NCBI GenBank assembly: GCA_020058315.1
Contig: JAGVEK010000001.1
Coordinates: 1 to 14,546, forward strand
Reading direction: 5' to 3'
Length of the DNA: 14,546 nt
Origin: Candidatus Zixiibacteriota bacterium
Lineage (GTDB): Bacteria; Zixibacteria; MSB-5A5; WJJR01
Positions within the stretch are counted from its first letter, which is position 1. Every line of letters begins with the position of its first letter. The notes below the pieces were generated by a model. The model was not told the DNA's origin and made no database searches. It worked only from the letters and a program-made list of their open reading frames with translations. The position numbers and the translations under genes were made by a program. Positions 13,298 to 14,546 of the stretch are shown in pieces.

Positions 13298-14546
13298 ATG
13301 CAGAACGCATGGATCAAATCTGTTTCAGTCAGTCATTTCCGTGGTATAGAGCGAGGTGTTCTAACGTTCACCAATGAAGACGGAAATGCGTCATCGACAT
13401 TCCTGCTAGGTGACAACGGGTCCGGAAAGTCAAGCTTTTTGGAAGCAATCGTTTATGGTTTGACTAGCCGTGAGCCTCATTTTATTCAAATAGGTAGGAG
13501 GGTGCGGGTTGATCCGAGAAATCGATTGGCGTCCGAGAGCGACGAAACTAGCGCACAAATTCTTCTAGAAGATGGCCGCATCATTAAGTCTGATCGCACT
13601 TCAGGGCCGATTCCTGAGTTTGAACTGGTGTCCCTATTGATCAAGCGTGATCACCTTCTGGCTTTCGGTCGAAGCGACGACGATCAACGTGGGAAATTTC
13701 TGCACACGATCGTGGACACCCGATTCTTTGCGAAAGCTGAGCAGAGTGACAGGGAAGTAGCTCTATCCGGACTGAAGGGCGATACTCGAGAGGCCTTCTC
13801 AAGGGCCAGCTCTGAACTGGCTCATCTGCTCGGAGTTGGAGATAATGAGATGCCAGGATTGCAGCCTCACTCGGTCCAGATATTTCGAACAGCTAAGCGA
13901 ATAACCGCAAAGCAAATTGATAAAGGTCGCGCTGAGCACTACGGAGAAGACGTCAAAAAATTAGTGCAACTCGGCGAACGGATGCAGAAACATGCAGATG
14001 AGCATGAACGGGTCGTTAATCAGATTAATAGAGCTGCTACCGAACGTCGGAGGACATCCGTTATCGACGTGCTGACGAAAGCGTCGGATCGCTTGAATTC
14101 CTCGTTCTTCGATATCGCCTATGACAACACAAAAAAGACAATTTCCAGAATTGAACTGTCGCAAGTTCCGGATAGTGGAAGTGTTGCACTGTCGGTAGTT
14201 ATGGCGAATGGTCAGGCAGTGCCAGCGTCGACTGTGTTAAGCGAAGCCTATCTGGATCTAGCGTCACTTCTCGCAATTATCGCACTCATACGAAACGGTG
14301 CAGACCGAGGTCAAACCAAGGTGCTAATACTCGACGACGTATTTCATAGCGTAGATAATTCATTGCGAGACAGAATAGCTGACTATCTATTCCAAGAATT
14401 GGCGGATTGGCAGCTCATAATTGCGTTTCACGACCGGGCTTGGTTTGAACGCTTCTCCGACGTGGCTAAGTCGCGAGGGCGATTGCATGTACGTCGTCGT
14501 ATTTGGACCAATTTTGATGGAGCGGTATGTGTCACTGGCGGCTATA
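13298..14546 (+). CDS. SMC/RecF-like AAA ATPase, C-terminus cut by window edge
   Basis: The frame is open from the ATG at 13298 (GGGAG about 9 nt upstream) to the window end, 416 codons. It starts IKSVSVSHFRGIERGVLTF, the usual opening of RecF/SMC/Rad50-like ATPases. Walker A is LLGDNGSGKSS (36-46, K44). A central helical segment of only about 100 residues (220-290) replaces the long SMC coiled coil. The ABC-type signature region VLSEAYLDLASL lies at about 313-324, Walker B KVLILDDVFHSVD at 341-353 with D346/D347, and a switch His in IIAFHD at about 378. Proteins like this are frequent nucleic-acid-sensing or defence ATPases (AAA_23/AAA_15 groups). The gene is visibly more AT-rich than the operon before it, suggesting separate acquisition. 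Any partner gene would lie beyond the right edge. Confidence 0.85.
   Translation, partial: MQNAWIKSVSVSHFRGIERGVLTFTNEDGNASSTFLLGDNGSGKSSFLEAIVYGLTSREPHFIQIGRRVRVDPRNRLASESDETSAQILLEDGRIIKSDRTSGPIPEFELVSLLIKRDHLLAFGRSDDDQRGKFLHTIVDTRFFAKAEQSDREVALSGLKGDTREAFSRASSELAHLLGVGDNEMPGLQPHSVQIFRTAKRITAKQIDKGRAEHYGEDVKKLVQLGERMQKHADEHERVVNQINRAATERRRTSVIDVLTKASDRLNSSFFDIAYDNTKKTISRIELSQVPDSGSVALSVVMANGQAVPASTVLSEAYLDLASLLAIIALIRNGADRGQTKVLILDDVFHSVDNSLRDRIADYLFQELADWQLIIAFHDRAWFERFSDVAKSRGRLHVRRRIWTNFDGAVCVTGGY

Noticed and set aside
1..14546. tRNA, rRNA, CRISPR array or replication origin
   Set aside because: No cloverleaf-like sequence, regularly spaced direct repeats or DnaA-box cluster was noticed on either strand by eye.

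Overview
The window has the high GC content, GC-rich third codon positions, GTG starts and gene families of a mycolic-acid actinomycete (Rhodococcus, Nocardia, Gordonia or a relative). This placement is inferred from gene families only. It looks like an accessory region: a peptide natural-product cluster, an insertion sequence with decayed flanks, a regulator island, and a signalling/nuclease/ATPase island that resembles defence or stress-response loci.

Region 1 (1-2430, minus strand) is the end of a lanthipeptide locus. A 62-aa precursor with three cysteines in its C-terminal part is followed by a protein-isoaspartate-type O-methyltransferase with a C-terminal extension, and then by a LanC cyclase that starts inside the methyltransferase stop codon and runs off the left edge. 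The dehydratase, protease and exporter are not visible and should lie further left. A plausible promoter sits about 110 bp upstream of the precursor start.

Region 2 (about 2430-5050) is decayed DNA around an intact IS110-family element (transposase 3139-4338, minus). The transposase has a long structured 5' leader, where IS110-group elements encode their bridge RNA. The flanks hold only fragments: a two-frame coding remnant on the left, and on the right an Lsr2-like DNA-binding remnant and a perfect 15-bp hairpin.

Region 3 (5050-7122) is a divergent regulator pair. A small XRE protein and a 75-aa two-helix membrane protein read left; a 491-aa regulator with two HTH domains and a DUF5753 (Scr1-type) domain reads right. 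Two near-identical 16-bp boxes lie in and just after the space between them.

Region 4 (7167-14546) starts with a minus-strand PD-(D/E)XK nuclease with a coiled-coil N-terminus. Divergent from it is a plus-strand operon: a membrane protein, a von Willebrand A (MIDAS) protein, a PP2C-type phosphatase, and a 737-aa kinase-like/OB-fold/transmembrane/Cys-rich protein. The last three correspond to the 'TerY-P' vWA-phosphatase-kinase triad. After a decayed 400-bp gap comes the start of a more AT-rich SMC/RecF-like ATPase, cut by the right edge. The nuclease, the membrane-spanning kinase triad and the ATPase together are the best candidate for a poorly described system; the functional link between them is inferred from neighbourhood only.
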